The notes beneath the pieces were generated by a model. That model searched no databases. It had not been told where the DNA came from and was given only the letters and a program-made list of their open reading frames with translations. A DNA stretch of 55,771 bases from a virus. Where the stretch lies: IMG/VR virus record IMGVR_UViG_3300045971_000477, positions 1 to 55,771 of that record; one strand, given 5' to 3'. A program made the position numbers and the translations under genes. Shown here in pieces: positions 31,787-40,677 of this stretch (the stretch's first letter is position 1; the number at the start of each line of letters is the position of its first letter).

Positions 31787-32033
31787 CCACATGCTTCTTG
31801 TTACAACCTTTCCCTTCGCAGGGCAGGCTTCTCAGGTGATGTTCAATTGATGACAACTGGTCGTCAATTCCCTTGAACTTTGTCGCAAGCCACCAGCAAG
31901 CTCCGACCACCACACCCCCGACAGCCAGTGCTGTTCCTATCGAGATGTGTGTCTCCGGGCTGATGGCGTCTGCCGCGATGTTCGCTGCCATGGCGACGAG
32001 TGGAGTTCCTAGGATGAATAATTTGTCAGTCAT
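31779..32033 (-). CDS. Holin-like membrane protein
   Basis: 84 residues with two hydrophobic segments (about 5-22 and 32-50, the second GTALAVGGVVVGACWWLATK), then a charged amphipathic helix (GIDDQLSSIEHHL) and a Cys-containing tail. Small size, two spans, charged tail and late-region position fit a class II-type holin. Pore formation is not proven. It overlaps neighbours on both sides. Confidence 0.7.
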   Translation of the reverse strand: MTDKLFILGTPLVAMAANIAADAISPETHISIGTALAVGGVVVGACWWLATKFKGIDDQLSSIEHHLRSLPCEGKGCNKKHVDE

Positions 32034-33190
32034 TTGAGCCTGGTGCGGTAGTATGTCTGCCCAGCAGGGGAGATGGGCAATGTGGCGTTACCGGCAGCAT
32101 CGGCAATCACGTCAGGCATGGGTGTCCATGTCAACAAGTCGTGAGTTACACTGACGCTGAATGCGCCAGATGCTGGTCCCCGTAAATTGAGTCCTTCTGT
32201 CGTCATCTTCTGTTCTGGCCCAGTAACCGCCCATCGATAGTTCAGCCTCCCCCCGGTTATCGTCTTGCCCGTGTAGGCGGGCATCCGATCCACTGCCGCA
32301 AGTAACGCATGAATTGCGTCCACGTCAGGTCGAGCGGATTTGATCAAGGCTAACGCCCCGGCCACCTTTGCGGCGGCAAAACTCGTGCCTGACGTGTAAA
32401 CATAACCATCCGTTCCGTGCAATGCAACAGGAACAATTCTCCCGGGCGCATGTAAATGTACGGATACAGCCGAATACGCAGCAACCGGATACGGGACATC
32501 CGCCATTGTTGACGATGACACAGCCACAACATTGGGCAGATGCCAGTTGATCGGGTAATCGATCCTGGTGGATTCGTCTACGCCAGCATTCAGTGCGGAG
32601 CACACAACGACAAGACCACTCTGGGCTATTGCATCCATGGCAAGTGGATCATTGGCTGTGAATCCCCATGGTAGCACAAGGATTGATGCACCAACGGCCT
32701 GCGCCGCCTTGACGGCGGGTCGGATGGCGATGCTGTTGAACTGGCACTTGATCATGTAGATCGAGGCCTCCGGGGCGATTCCCGCGATGCCTATGGCGTT
32801 GTTCGCTTCCGCAGCAATCACGCTCGCCATCGCTGTGCCATGCCCCGTGGAATCGGTCTGCCAATCGGTTGTTGGGCTGATGGCGATGCCGCCAATGATC
32901 CGGTTGCGAATGTCGGGATGGTTTGTGTCGATGCCCCCATCGGCCAGAGCAACAATGACACCCTTCCCCCGGGTGTATTGCCATGCGGTCAATAAGCCCA
33001 TGTCCGCACCTGTCGCGGGTGCTTCGTCGTAGGAAGGTGCGGGGTTTCCCTTGGAATCGTAGGTGTGGCACTGGTGGTTGGTTGGGCACATGTCCCACTG
33101 CCACGCGTCGCGGTAATAGGCAGGCCCGCCATCCCACTGGAGGCGTGTGGCGGGGTTGACCTGAAGGAACGTGTCGTTGGGTAGGTCCAT
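32030..33190 (-). CDS. Subtilisin-like serine protease (S8 family)
   Basis: 386 residues (387 if GTG 33193 is used; numbering below includes it). The catalytic triad is present: Asp85 in VIVALADGGID, His118 in STGHGTAMAS and Ser271 in TSGTSFAAA, with Asn202 for the oxyanion hole. No signal peptide is visible. After the protease domain a C-terminal 60-residue module (FSVSVTHDLLTWTPMPD to TYYRTRLK) resembles domains common in secreted Verrucomicrobiota proteins. Uncommon in phages. It could mature virion proteins, degrade host surface protein or act in lysis in place of an endolysin. Located between the adenine methyltransferase pair and the holin-like genes. Confidence 0.92.
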   Translation of the reverse strand: MDLPNDTFLQVNPATRLQWDGGPAYYRDAWQWDMCPTNHQCHTYDSKGNPAPSYDEAPATGADMGLLTAWQYTRGKGVIVALADGGIDTNHPDIRNRIIGGIAISPTTDWQTDSTGHGTAMASVIAAEANNAIGIAGIAPEASIYMIKCQFNSIAIRPAVKAAQAVGASILVLPWGFTANDPLAMDAIAQSGLVVVCSALNAGVDESTRIDYPINWHLPNVVAVSSSTMADVPYPVAAYSAVSVHLHAPGRIVPVALHGTDGYVYTSGTSFAAAKVAGALALIKSARPDVDAIHALLAAVDRMPAYTGKTITGGRLNYRWAVTGPEQKMTTEGLNLRGPASGAFSVSVTHDLLTWTPMPDVIADAAGNATLPISPAGQTYYRTRLK

Positions 33191-33202
33191 CACTTCATCC
33201 AG

Positions 33203-33397
33203 TTAGGCTTCGCCTGTCGCACATCCTTCGCGGGCAGGGCAACCAGCGTCGCGTTTGATCCCGATCTCGTAATTCCGAATGATTTCTCTGGAGTGGAATG
33301 GGTAGTCCTGAAGGGCTGAGCCGAGTTCGGTGTAGATCACGCCATCCACGACTACGCCCTCGTCGTCGGGTTGTATTTTGGGGTGGTGCGTGCTCAT
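33203..33397 (-). CDS. Small hypothetical protein
   Basis: 64 residues, start ATG 33397 in ATGA overlap with the methyltransferase stop. Begins MSTHHPKIQPDDEGVVVDGV and ends with two Cys (AGCPAREGCATGEA). A longer frame in another register overlaps here but lacks coupling and protein-like composition. Function unknown. Confidence 0.6.
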   Translation of the reverse strand: MSTHHPKIQPDDEGVVVDGVIYTELGSALQDYPFHSREIIRNYEIGIKRDAGCPAREGCATGEA

Positions 33398-34365
33398 AGG
33401 CTAAGTCCCTTTTCATGACCAGTGCAACTCGGTGAGAACCAAATAGTTTCCCGCTTTGAATTCTTGTTTCCAGCGGAGTTTCCATATCCACCATTCGTTG
33501 CCTTACCGTTAACCTTTGACCACCCCGGAATGTCATGTTCACCATCATATCCGCATAGCGCGATTCTCAAATCAGGATCATTTTGATTTGCGATGCACCA
33601 GTTTCTGACCGTTGTGGAAACCGCCCCCTCCTGCATGTAAAGCCCATTTGAACAGTCCGCATCGTATGGAGGATCGAGGAATATGGCCGTTACACCGTGG
33701 CGCGTGGTGACAACTGGCGTGACAACTCTTGACCAGTCACCGCAACATACCCTCACATCGCGGATACGATCATGCAACCGGCTGAACCAATCCAAAATGA
33801 ATTGGCCCCTCCCTGAGTTTCCCACGTGGGGGAGTTGTCGATTGATGCCCTGACCTGAGTTTCCCACGTGGGGGAGTTTTCGATTGATGCCCTGACCTGA
33901 GTCGGCTTTGACGATCTCAACGCCGTTTGATTTCCACGGGCCTTTACCCAAGCACCACCCCGCGCCGATCCATGAGCATGCTCCCCACACCCACCACCCC
34001 GCTATTTTGGCGTCATAATAGTCGGGGTCTTCCAAAGACCAAAGCAGCTTCTCCGTTCGGTTTACAAGCCACCCATGGCGTGCGTGAAGATCAATCTCAC
34101 TCACCGGATAATCAGCCCAGTGCGCCGCCCCCTCTGGATCATTCGCTATTGCTCTCCAAAAGTTAGCCACGAAACCATTTGCGTCGTTGATCGTTTCAAC
34201 ACGCCTGCCCTCTGGAGCACCTAACAGCATGGCCAGACTCCCGCAGAATGGCTCAACATAATTATCAACCTCCCCGAATTGGGGCCAAACAATGTCCAAA
34301 GCTCTGCGCTTCCCCCCGAAATAGGGGAATGGAGCAACCAGTTGTTCGGTATTTTGTAAACTCAT
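33394..34365 (-). CDS. dam: D12-class N6-adenine DNA methyltransferase
   Basis: 323 residues from ATG 34365, which overlaps the tail fibre stop (ATGA). An ATG at 34374 is an alternative. Motif X is PFPYFGGKRR near residue 12, motif I VEPFCGSLAMLL near 36-47, and the catalytic motif IV DPPYD near 226. It methylates adenine in DNA, probably for restriction evasion. A 14-residue peptide (SGQGINR-LPHVGN type) is repeated twice around residues 158-185, encoded by 42-bp DNA repeats. Similar Leu-Pro-His repeats occur in this region of related phage enzymes. Confidence 0.9.
   Translation of the reverse strand: MSLQNTEQLVAPFPYFGGKRRALDIVWPQFGEVDNYVEPFCGSLAMLLGAPEGRRVETINDANGFVANFWRAIANDPEGAAHWADYPVSEIDLHARHGWLVNRTEKLLWSLEDPDYYDAKIAGWWVWGACSWIGAGWCLGKGPWKSNGVEIVKADSGQGINRKLPHVGNSGQGINRQLPHVGNSGRGQFILDWFSRLHDRIRDVRVCCGDWSRVVTPVVTTRHGVTAIFLDPPYDADCSNGLYMQEGAVSTTVRNWCIANQNDPDLRIALCGYDGEHDIPGWSKVNGKATNGGYGNSAGNKNSKRETIWFSPSCTGHEKGLSL
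33812..33902. repeat. 42-bp tandem repeat inside the adenine methyltransferase
   Basis: Two full units (33812-33853, 33854-33895) differ at one base and are followed by a partial third. Each carries the palindrome CCCACGTGGG. The unit length is a multiple of three, so copy number can change without frameshift. Confidence 0.92.
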
Positions 34366-37300
34366 TGCATCCATCCGGGTTTAGCCTGTTTCACGTTCCG
34401 CACGGGGAGGGCATCTGGGAGAGGCACCAGAGTCAGGTTGGTATCCCCCGCCGCGATCTGGGCCTGAATCACCGCATTCGTCGCGCTCAGATAGGTGCGT
34501 TGCAGGTCGATGTTTGCACGTTGCATGTCGTAGGTCGCTTGCACACTGGCCTGCATCGTGTCCCAGTTCAGAGGCTGTAGGTTGCCACCTGTCCTAGCGT
34601 TGTAGGTTTGGTAGTCTTCGGTTGCGATTACAGACCTCTCCCACGGTTGGAGGGCCTTGAGTTTTACCAGGCCATTGCTCGGCCCCACGGCTGTGTTACC
34701 TGCCAGATAAAGGATTGCTCGTGTGTTCAGCTCCGTGAGCCTAGCCATCCTCCGCATGTTGATGAATGAGACTAGGCCGTTAGTTATATAAGGATTGGAT
34801 TCACGCCAAATGATCTCCTTCATGTCGCCTGTGGTTTTGTCGTAAAGCTGGGGCGGGGCGTCATCCGCGTGCGGGCTGATCTGCGTGGCCACACCATCAC
34901 CACCGGAAATATACATCTCAACCACTGCATTCGTGCTATTCGTTATAGAATAGAAGTATGCGAAATTGGGCGGTATGTTCGTGGGTTGGGAACCCATCGG
35001 ATTCAGCACCAACGCAACCGCCTCTTTGCCTGTGCCGCCAAGGGTGACTGTGTTATTCGCTATGGCCTTGGAATTGTAGCCGATGGATGTGGCGTTCGTC
35101 AGCGGCGTTGTGTTCGGGATGGTGGAGGAGCGACCTGAGGAGGTGCCGATGAACGTGCAGTTGGTGTCGATTAGGGATGCTGCGTTGTCTGCGGCGTTTG
35201 CACCGTCCGCGCTCCTGTAACCAACCGATGTATTCCCAGAACCTGTGATTAAATACGTCTGAGATTGATATCCCAGAGCAGTATTCTGCGTCGATAGCTG
35301 CAAAACGTTCTGCGCCTGATAGCCAATAGCAACTGTTCCTGTTATGTTAGTTGCACTTAGCAGCGCACTAGCCCCGACAACAACATTGTAAGAGCCGTTC
35401 GTCTTATCCTGTGCCGCCAATGTGCCCATAACAGTGTTATACGCGCCACCAGTCTCGTAGTAGGCCGTGGAGTAACCAACGGCTACGTTGTTGCTCCCCG
35501 TCATCTTATAGTGTGCCCCTCTACCAATTGAAGTATTGTATGATCCGGTCTGAGATGAATATTGCGCAGAGGTGCCAACAGCGGTGTTGGCTACGCCAGT
35601 CGTTGTGTTCCTCTGAGCGTAAGCACCAAGTGCCGTGTTGTCGGTTCCATCCAAATATTCTTGAGCATAGCTGCCAACGGCAGTATTTGCGATCCCGACG
35701 ATAACAGATTTTTGAGCTTGATAGCCAACTGCTGTGTTCTCCGTTCCGCTCTGCAAAACGTTCTGCGCCTGATAGCCAATAGCAACTGTTCCTGTTATGT
35801 TAGTTGCGTTCTGGACAGCACCCGCACCAATCGCCACATTGTAACTCCCATTCGTGTTTTTACTCAACGCACTCGACCCAATCGCAACGGTTACTATCCC
35901 AGCACTCGCAACCTGCGCGGCGTTGCTGCCGATGCTGATGTTGCCGCCGGGGTAGGCCGATCTGATCTCTTTGAAATAGGTGATGCCATTGAACGTATTT
36001 GATCCATAAAATGCATTATCCATGTTGGTCAGCGGCACTGTGCGGGGCAGTGTGAACCCACTCGCAGCAGGCACGCTGAATGACAAATGCGAATCGTAAG
36101 CCCCGCCACTCACGAAGTTCAGTGAAGTCGGAGTGCCATTCGTCCCGTCGACCTTCCACGCCCAGACGATGTGGGAAGCGTTCGTTGGGACGAAGGAGGA
36201 TGGAAGCGATACTGAGAAGTCGAACAGCACGGGCACGTTGCTCTGGCAGACCTGCGATGGTGCGGCGGCGACCTCTACGAGGTTGGAGAGGATGGGATCG
36301 TAAATGTAGATTTCGGGATGGAATGAGACGGAGGTTGCCGCGGCCCCCACCCTGAATGCATAGGCCTCGATGCTGATCGGCCCAGCCTCAAACCGTGCGA
36401 ATGTGTTCGAGGAAACAATGGAGCGGACGTATTGCCCAGCAGCAGCGGAGACTGTGTTGGTCGTCACGGTAGTTGGGACCGCGGCCCAACCCTGCGATTT
36501 GTTCGTGAGGGTAAGAACGCCTTGGGTGTTCGTAGTTCCCGTAGCATAAACGTGTGCGCCAAGAGAGGCGATCTGGGAGAGCACCCAGTTTGTATCGGCC
36601 ATGGAGCCTAGAGAGTAGCCGCTGGTGTTGGTGATCCCCGCGCCATTGCCTGTGATGGTGAAGCCGACTCTCAGATTTCCTGCAATCACGCCTGAACCCT
36701 GCACCGCAATTTCGCTGCCGACAACCAACTCATTGTCTGATCCTGCGGTCAGAATTACAGGGGAGTTTACACCCACGATCTCCAGCACGCCTGCGGAGTT
36801 GGTGCCGTTCACTGTCAGGTTGTTCGCAAACGTGATAGCTCGCGTGTCGCTGTTGGTCAGAGCGTTCGGACTGGCGGCGTTCGCCAGAGCATTTGACACC
36901 GCAATCAGCTCGGTGCGGGTTGCCAGTGTTCCGGTGGATACCGGAGGCAGTGAGTTGATGAAGTTGACAAGGTTCGTCCCAATGATCCAGCACCCTGCCG
37001 CGTTGAAATGGAGGTTGTCAATCGTGGTCCCCGGCAGAGGATACCAGAGGTTACCGGCTGGGCCTGTGGGTGAGTTGGAGCCAATGTAAGGTGCCGCGTC
37101 CCAATATACACCCCCGTAACTCGCCACGTTATTGCTGATCCAGTTGTTGAGCAACGCCCTGTTCGTTGGGTCCACCCAGCCTGACGTTGGGAATATTGCG
37201 CACTGAACAAATGGAATTGAGCGGTCTGAAATCGTGGTCCAGAGCGCACCGAAATAGCCCTGAATCGTGGCATTGGCGTTGCCTGCGATGAGGTTGTTCA

Positions 37301-38765
37301 CGCCGCCTTCGAGGATTATCATCCGTGGGTTTGCGTTGAACACATCGTTGGTGATCCGTGCCGTAAACTCCTGCACCTGTTGCCCACCCACGCCCATGTT
37401 CTGCCAGATCAACCCGAGATTCGTGGAAACGATGTCCGGGATGATGTTCGATGCGGCGGTATCGGCCTGCAAGTTCCCAATGATCGAATCACCCAGGAAC
37501 ACCACGACTGGGCTATTGGTCGCGTATAGCTCCACCAGAGGGACATAGTTGGTGAAGAATGTCTCGGTGCTCCACTGTTTGCTCCCAGTGAATCCCGTGC
37601 CATCGTTGTGCATCCACGTCCCTGCGCTCTGGAATCCACGAGTGTCGAATTTGAACGGGTTATAGTTCGAGTTTGTCCAGCTTGCGAATACCCCGACGTA
37701 ATCCCCAACCTGACAGTTCAGCGGTGGGGTGAAAGTCACGGTGTTGGTTCCACTCACTGTAACCTGCGAATGCACATCTGCACTGGTATCAATCAGGGTG
37801 AACGTCCCGGCGGCCGTGGTGTTGGTCCTCCAAATCTTGAACCGCAACTCGTAGAGGTTGGTGTTCAGGAGCGGGCTGGAGACGTAAAGGAACCTCGCCT
37901 GACTGACCGGGGTTGATTGCCTGATCCTGAACCGCGTGCCTGTGCTAAGCCACTCCAGGTTGGTGCCCGATGATCCCCAGCTAACGCTCGAGTTAGTGAA
38001 CGGTGCCCATGGGATTGACTGCGCTGTGTTGGTTGATGCAGTGGCATACCGTGCGGAGTAGAGGAGATTACTGTTGGATGGTGACGGGCCTGTGAGCAGG
38101 TTCGTTGCGGAGTTGAGCTGGGCCAATGTGGTGAATCCGTTTGTAGCTGCGGCATCCTGCCCGTAAACCGCACCCGCAAACGTGATGTCCCGCACATCCC
38201 CATTCGTTAACGCGCCAGATGTCCCCACGTTCGTCAGGCCTGCACCGTTGCCTGTGATTAATCCACCCACCGTCAGGTTGCTCACCAATGAAACGGCCCG
38301 CACATCCCCGTTCGTGAGTGCCCCGGATGTCCCACCACCCGCCCCGGCCACAAGTGCGTCCACCTGGGACATCGTGTAGAAGTTCGTGGCGGGATTGGGC
38401 ATGGCCACCGTGGCGGATGTGGCAAGGCTCGCCATTGGCACATCGCCCTCCGTATTGGTCAGCACAGCCATCTTGAAGACTGTGTCCACCCTCCCGGCAA
38501 AGGTCAGGGTGTAGTTGCCCCAGACCACGTTGGTGAAGTAGAAGGCACCGTTCGTGTCGGAGGTGGCGACCACTGGATCGCGACGGATGAAGACGCCATT
38601 GACTGTGCGCGGGTTGGGCGACACAAGGGTCAGTGTGCAGGCAATCCCTGTCTGTGGCGCAAGACCGTAGTTACCCACACTACCCGTGAGCAGGTTGGTC
38701 TGGGCAAAGGTGGGTGATGCAAGCGTCAGGAACGCGAGCAAAAGGATGGCGAGCTTATTTTTCAT
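34362..38765 (-). CDS. Tail fibre/adhesin with SGNH hydrolase and YadA-head-like repeats
   Basis: 1467 residues from ATG 38765; ATG 38777 would add four residues. A classical signal peptide lies at 1-21 (MKNKLAILLL... FAQ). Residues about 80-230 repeat GALTNGDVR and GNGAGLTNV, typical of phage fibre shafts. An SGNH/GDSL hydrolase domain follows: VVVFLGDSIIGN near 423, GGVNN, and DNLHFNAAG near 583, carrying the catalytic Ser, Asn and Asp/His blocks. Residues about 945-1180 repeat AIGYQAQ, NTAVG and NTSIG units like the YadA head beta-roll. The end is helical (DMQRANIDLQRTYLSATNA). It likely binds and deacetylates host polysaccharide. The signal peptide is odd for a virion fibre. Confidence 0.85.
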   Translation of the reverse strand: MKNKLAILLLAFLTLASPTFAQTNLLTGSVGNYGLAPQTGIACTLTLVSPNPRTVNGVFIRRDPVVATSDTNGAFYFTNVVWGNYTLTFAGRVDTVFKMAVLTNTEGDVPMASLATSATVAMPNPATNFYTMSQVDALVAGAGGGTSGALTNGDVRAVSLVSNLTVGGLITGNGAGLTNVGTSGALTNGDVRDITFAGAVYGQDAAATNGFTTLAQLNSATNLLTGPSPSNSNLLYSARYATASTNTAQSIPWAPFTNSSVSWGSSGTNLEWLSTGTRFRIRQSTPVSQARFLYVSSPLLNTNLYELRFKIWRTNTTAAGTFTLIDTSADVHSQVTVSGTNTVTFTPPLNCQVGDYVGVFASWTNSNYNPFKFDTRGFQSAGTWMHNDGTGFTGSKQWSTETFFTNYVPLVELYATNSPVVVFLGDSIIGNLQADTAASNIIPDIVSTNLGLIWQNMGVGGQQVQEFTARITNDVFNANPRMIILEGGVNNLIAGNANATIQGYFGALWTTISDRSIPFVQCAIFPTSGWVDPTNRALLNNWISNNVASYGGVYWDAAPYIGSNSPTGPAGNLWYPLPGTTIDNLHFNAAGCWIIGTNLVNFINSLPPVSTGTLATRTELIAVSNALANAASPNALTNSDTRAITFANNLTVNGTNSAGVLEIVGVNSPVILTAGSDNELVVGSEIAVQGSGVIAGNLRVGFTITGNGAGITNTSGYSLGSMADTNWVLSQIASLGAHVYATGTTNTQGVLTLTNKSQGWAAVPTTVTTNTVSAAAGQYVRSIVSSNTFARFEAGPISIEAYAFRVGAAATSVSFHPEIYIYDPILSNLVEVAAAPSQVCQSNVPVLFDFSVSLPSSFVPTNASHIVWAWKVDGTNGTPTSLNFVSGGAYDSHLSFSVPAASGFTLPRTVPLTNMDNAFYGSNTFNGITYFKEIRSAYPGGNISIGSNAAQVASAGIVTVAIGSSALSKNTNGSYNVAIGAGAVQNATNITGTVAIGYQAQNVLQSGTENTAVGYQAQKSVIVGIANTAVGSYAQEYLDGTDNTALGAYAQRNTTTGVANTAVGTSAQYSSQTGSYNTSIGRGAHYKMTGSNNVAVGYSTAYYETGGAYNTVMGTLAAQDKTNGSYNVVVGASALLSATNITGTVAIGYQAQNVLQLSTQNTALGYQSQTYLITGSGNTSVGYRSADGANAADNAASLIDTNCTFIGTSSGRSSTIPNTTPLTNATSIGYNSKAIANNTVTLGGTGKEAVALVLNPMGSQPTNIPPNFAYFYSITNSTNAVVEMYISGGDGVATQISPHADDAPPQLYDKTTGDMKEIIWRESNPYITNGLVSFINMRRMARLTELNTRAILYLAGNTAVGPSNGLVKLKALQPWERSVIATEDYQTYNARTGGNLQPLNWDTMQASVQATYDMQRANIDLQRTYLSATNAVIQAQIAAGDTNLTLVPLPDALPVRNVKQAKPGWMQ
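35298..35807. repeat. 57-bp exact direct repeat in the tail fibre gene
   Basis: 35298-35354 and 35751-35807 are identical, about 450 bp apart. They encode the same stretch of the head-like repeat (ATNITGTVAIGYQAQNVLQ). DNA identity over 57 bases suggests recent duplication or gene conversion within the receptor-binding region. Confidence 0.9.
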
Positions 38766-38769
38766 ATTT

Positions 38770-39549
38770 TTACGCATACGGATTGCAAACGATTGCAGGC
38801 TCCATCAGATCTGTTCGGACGTATTGGCGGATGATGGCCCGTTGCGCTAAAGCATACGTTGATGTGTTGATTGTTGCAATCAGGATGTAATTGCCATCTC
38901 CAAACGTGATTCCACTGGAGGACGTGCCGTCCAGCAGGCGGACGTACCACTCGCCAGCACTGATCGTGCTCCGGTCAACATAGACGTAGAACCATTCCGA
39001 ATCCTTGGGCACCGTGAAGTCGCATCCAGCCGATCCGTCATCCTGCCACGGAGTGTAATCAACCATCGTGCCCACATCGGTTGTGTCGTCCGGGTCTGAG
39101 TTTACGCCATCCGTCTGGTGAACGTATTTCCCCCAATCGTCCCCAATCCTCCCAGCCCGCACGCGAAATGTCCGCCACTGGAGATCTTCCGTAATGGGTA
39201 TGCTCCCCCCCTGGGCAATAATGAGGGCATCCCCGGCACTGGCAGACCCACCATCGGCTGTTGTGGAAAAGGCCGCGCGGTAGGTATTTGACATCACCGG
39301 CGAGGGGATCACCTTGAACGGGTAATAGATCGTCTGTGGTTCTGTTCCGCTGCCCTTATAGAACCGCATCCGGTCAATCTGCCGTTGAATGTGGTGGACA
39401 TTCTGGGAGACAGACCGGATCTGGGCATTGGTCTGGCTGTTCTTCTTCCACTGCCGGGGCACAGCATCCGAATCGCGCAAGGACCGTTGCGCCGATGCCT
39501 CATTGAAGTGCGGCAATGTCCTTAACGGGATTGGGTTGGTGTTGCTCAT
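38770..39549 (-). CDS. Tail tip/baseplate-region protein, unknown
   Basis: 259 residues. An N-terminal helical part with a possible coiled coil (NSQTNAQIRSVSQNVHHIQR) leads into a beta-rich domain (residues 75-250). Position between the tape-measure group and the fibre gene makes a tail tip or fibre-attachment role likely. No family recognised. Start overlaps the previous stop (ATGA); followed 4 bases later by the fibre gene. Confidence 0.7.
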   Translation of the reverse strand: MSNTNPIPLRTLPHFNEASAQRSLRDSDAVPRQWKKNSQTNAQIRSVSQNVHHIQRQIDRMRFYKGSGTEPQTIYYPFKVIPSPVMSNTYRAAFSTTADGGSASAGDALIIAQGGSIPITEDLQWRTFRVRAGRIGDDWGKYVHQTDGVNSDPDDTTDVGTMVDYTPWQDDGSAGCDFTVPKDSEWFYVYVDRSTISAGEWYVRLLDGTSSSGITFGDGNYILIATINTSTYALAQRAIIRQYVRTDLMEPAIVCNPYA

Positions 39550-40670
39550 GTCGTTCTGAGCTTGGGCATGTCAATGGTGCTGAAGGGGCGATAGTCCGTC
39601 ACGGCATCCGGCCTCTTCGTGGCGGCATAGAACTCTGCGTCCCAGTAGCCCACGGGGGAACCAATCCACGTCCGGGTCAGCTTGAACCATGTCCGCTCAA
39701 ATTGCAGCTCATCCGCCTTCCGCAACCAACTGATGACGGGACTGCCTACAGCGTAGCCTGTGGACGAATAGCACTGGGGATTGATCTTGGCAATGTCATC
39801 AAAGACCGTGGCGGTGGAGTCTGCGGGATAGGTAGGGTTGTGGAAATAGTCCGGTAGCCCACCATCCGCGATGGGGTCTTCGATGTAACCTCCGGGGTTG
39901 AGGTAGGGTGGTCGCCAATAGTAGGAGGCCCATGTCACCTGGTAACCCGTCAGGTAGGGCGTCTCTTCCCCGCGCCAATGCTTCTGGATAATCTCTAGTG
40001 CCGCATATTTGCACATCGCCGTGCCTGCAAGCTTGGTGGAACTTGTCGTGTTTCCTGATGCGCAGAAGTCGAGGGAATCTTTGATCTGTTTGGCGAGTGC
40101 ATTTCTGGTGACTGGAGATGGGTTCTCCATGTAAAGCTGCAATGCGCGAATGGTCTGCTGGTTCCTGCTCCATTCCTCTGCGCTGGCCCCGTTCAACGAA
40201 TAGACATAGCGAGGGTGCTTGAGGATGTTCACGCCCAGTTCCACGGGCACAATGCCGAATGTGTCCCAGGGGACATCGAAGGATGTGGCTTCTGCTGTGC
40301 AAGTCAGGAGGGCAAACCCGCCACGTTGATGCTGCACCCTGGTGGAGAGCACGCGGGTTCTGTTTCCGCCATCGTCCAGAAGATGTGCCCCTCTGCCCAG
40401 CGTCTCCATTCGGGTCAGTGCCTCGTTCCAAGGCATCCTGAACCGGTGCGTGATGGTGCATTGTTCGGCACGTTCAATCTCGGGCGAATCAGGATCTTCC
40501 TCAACGATGGGCAGGTTGGTGCCGTTTGTGCCTGCTCTATTGGATACGATCCGTGCAGCCTCCGGGGTGGCTGTACCTTCCCGGGTGCCTGAGCTTGTGA
40601 CCAACCCGTCCGCACGGTTCATCCCACTGATGATGGGCCTGTAAACTGGATTGAATATGGTGGCGGGCAT
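39546..40670 (-). CDS. Tail-associated protein, unknown
   Basis: 374 residues, Trp/Tyr-rich in the second half (YQVTWASYYWRPPYLNPGGY). Contains VPWDTFGIVPVELGVNILKH and ALQLYMENPSP. Not recognised. By order it follows the tape measure and the Ig-like protein, so a distal tail or hub protein is the most likely role. Confidence 0.7.
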   Translation of the reverse strand: MPATIFNPVYRPIISGMNRADGLVTSSGTREGTATPEAARIVSNRAGTNGTNLPIVEEDPDSPEIERAEQCTITHRFRMPWNEALTRMETLGRGAHLLDDGGNRTRVLSTRVQHQRGGFALLTCTAEATSFDVPWDTFGIVPVELGVNILKHPRYVYSLNGASAEEWSRNQQTIRALQLYMENPSPVTRNALAKQIKDSLDFCASGNTTSSTKLAGTAMCKYAALEIIQKHWRGEETPYLTGYQVTWASYYWRPPYLNPGGYIEDPIADGGLPDYFHNPTYPADSTATVFDDIAKINPQCYSSTGYAVGSPVISWLRKADELQFERTWFKLTRTWIGSPVGYWDAEFYAATKRPDAVTDYRPFSTIDMPKLRTT

Positions 40671-40677
40671 AGGGAGA

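Noticed and set aside
33818-33902. CRISPR array
   Set aside because: The repeats are directly adjacent in-frame copies without spacers and lie inside a methyltransferase gene.
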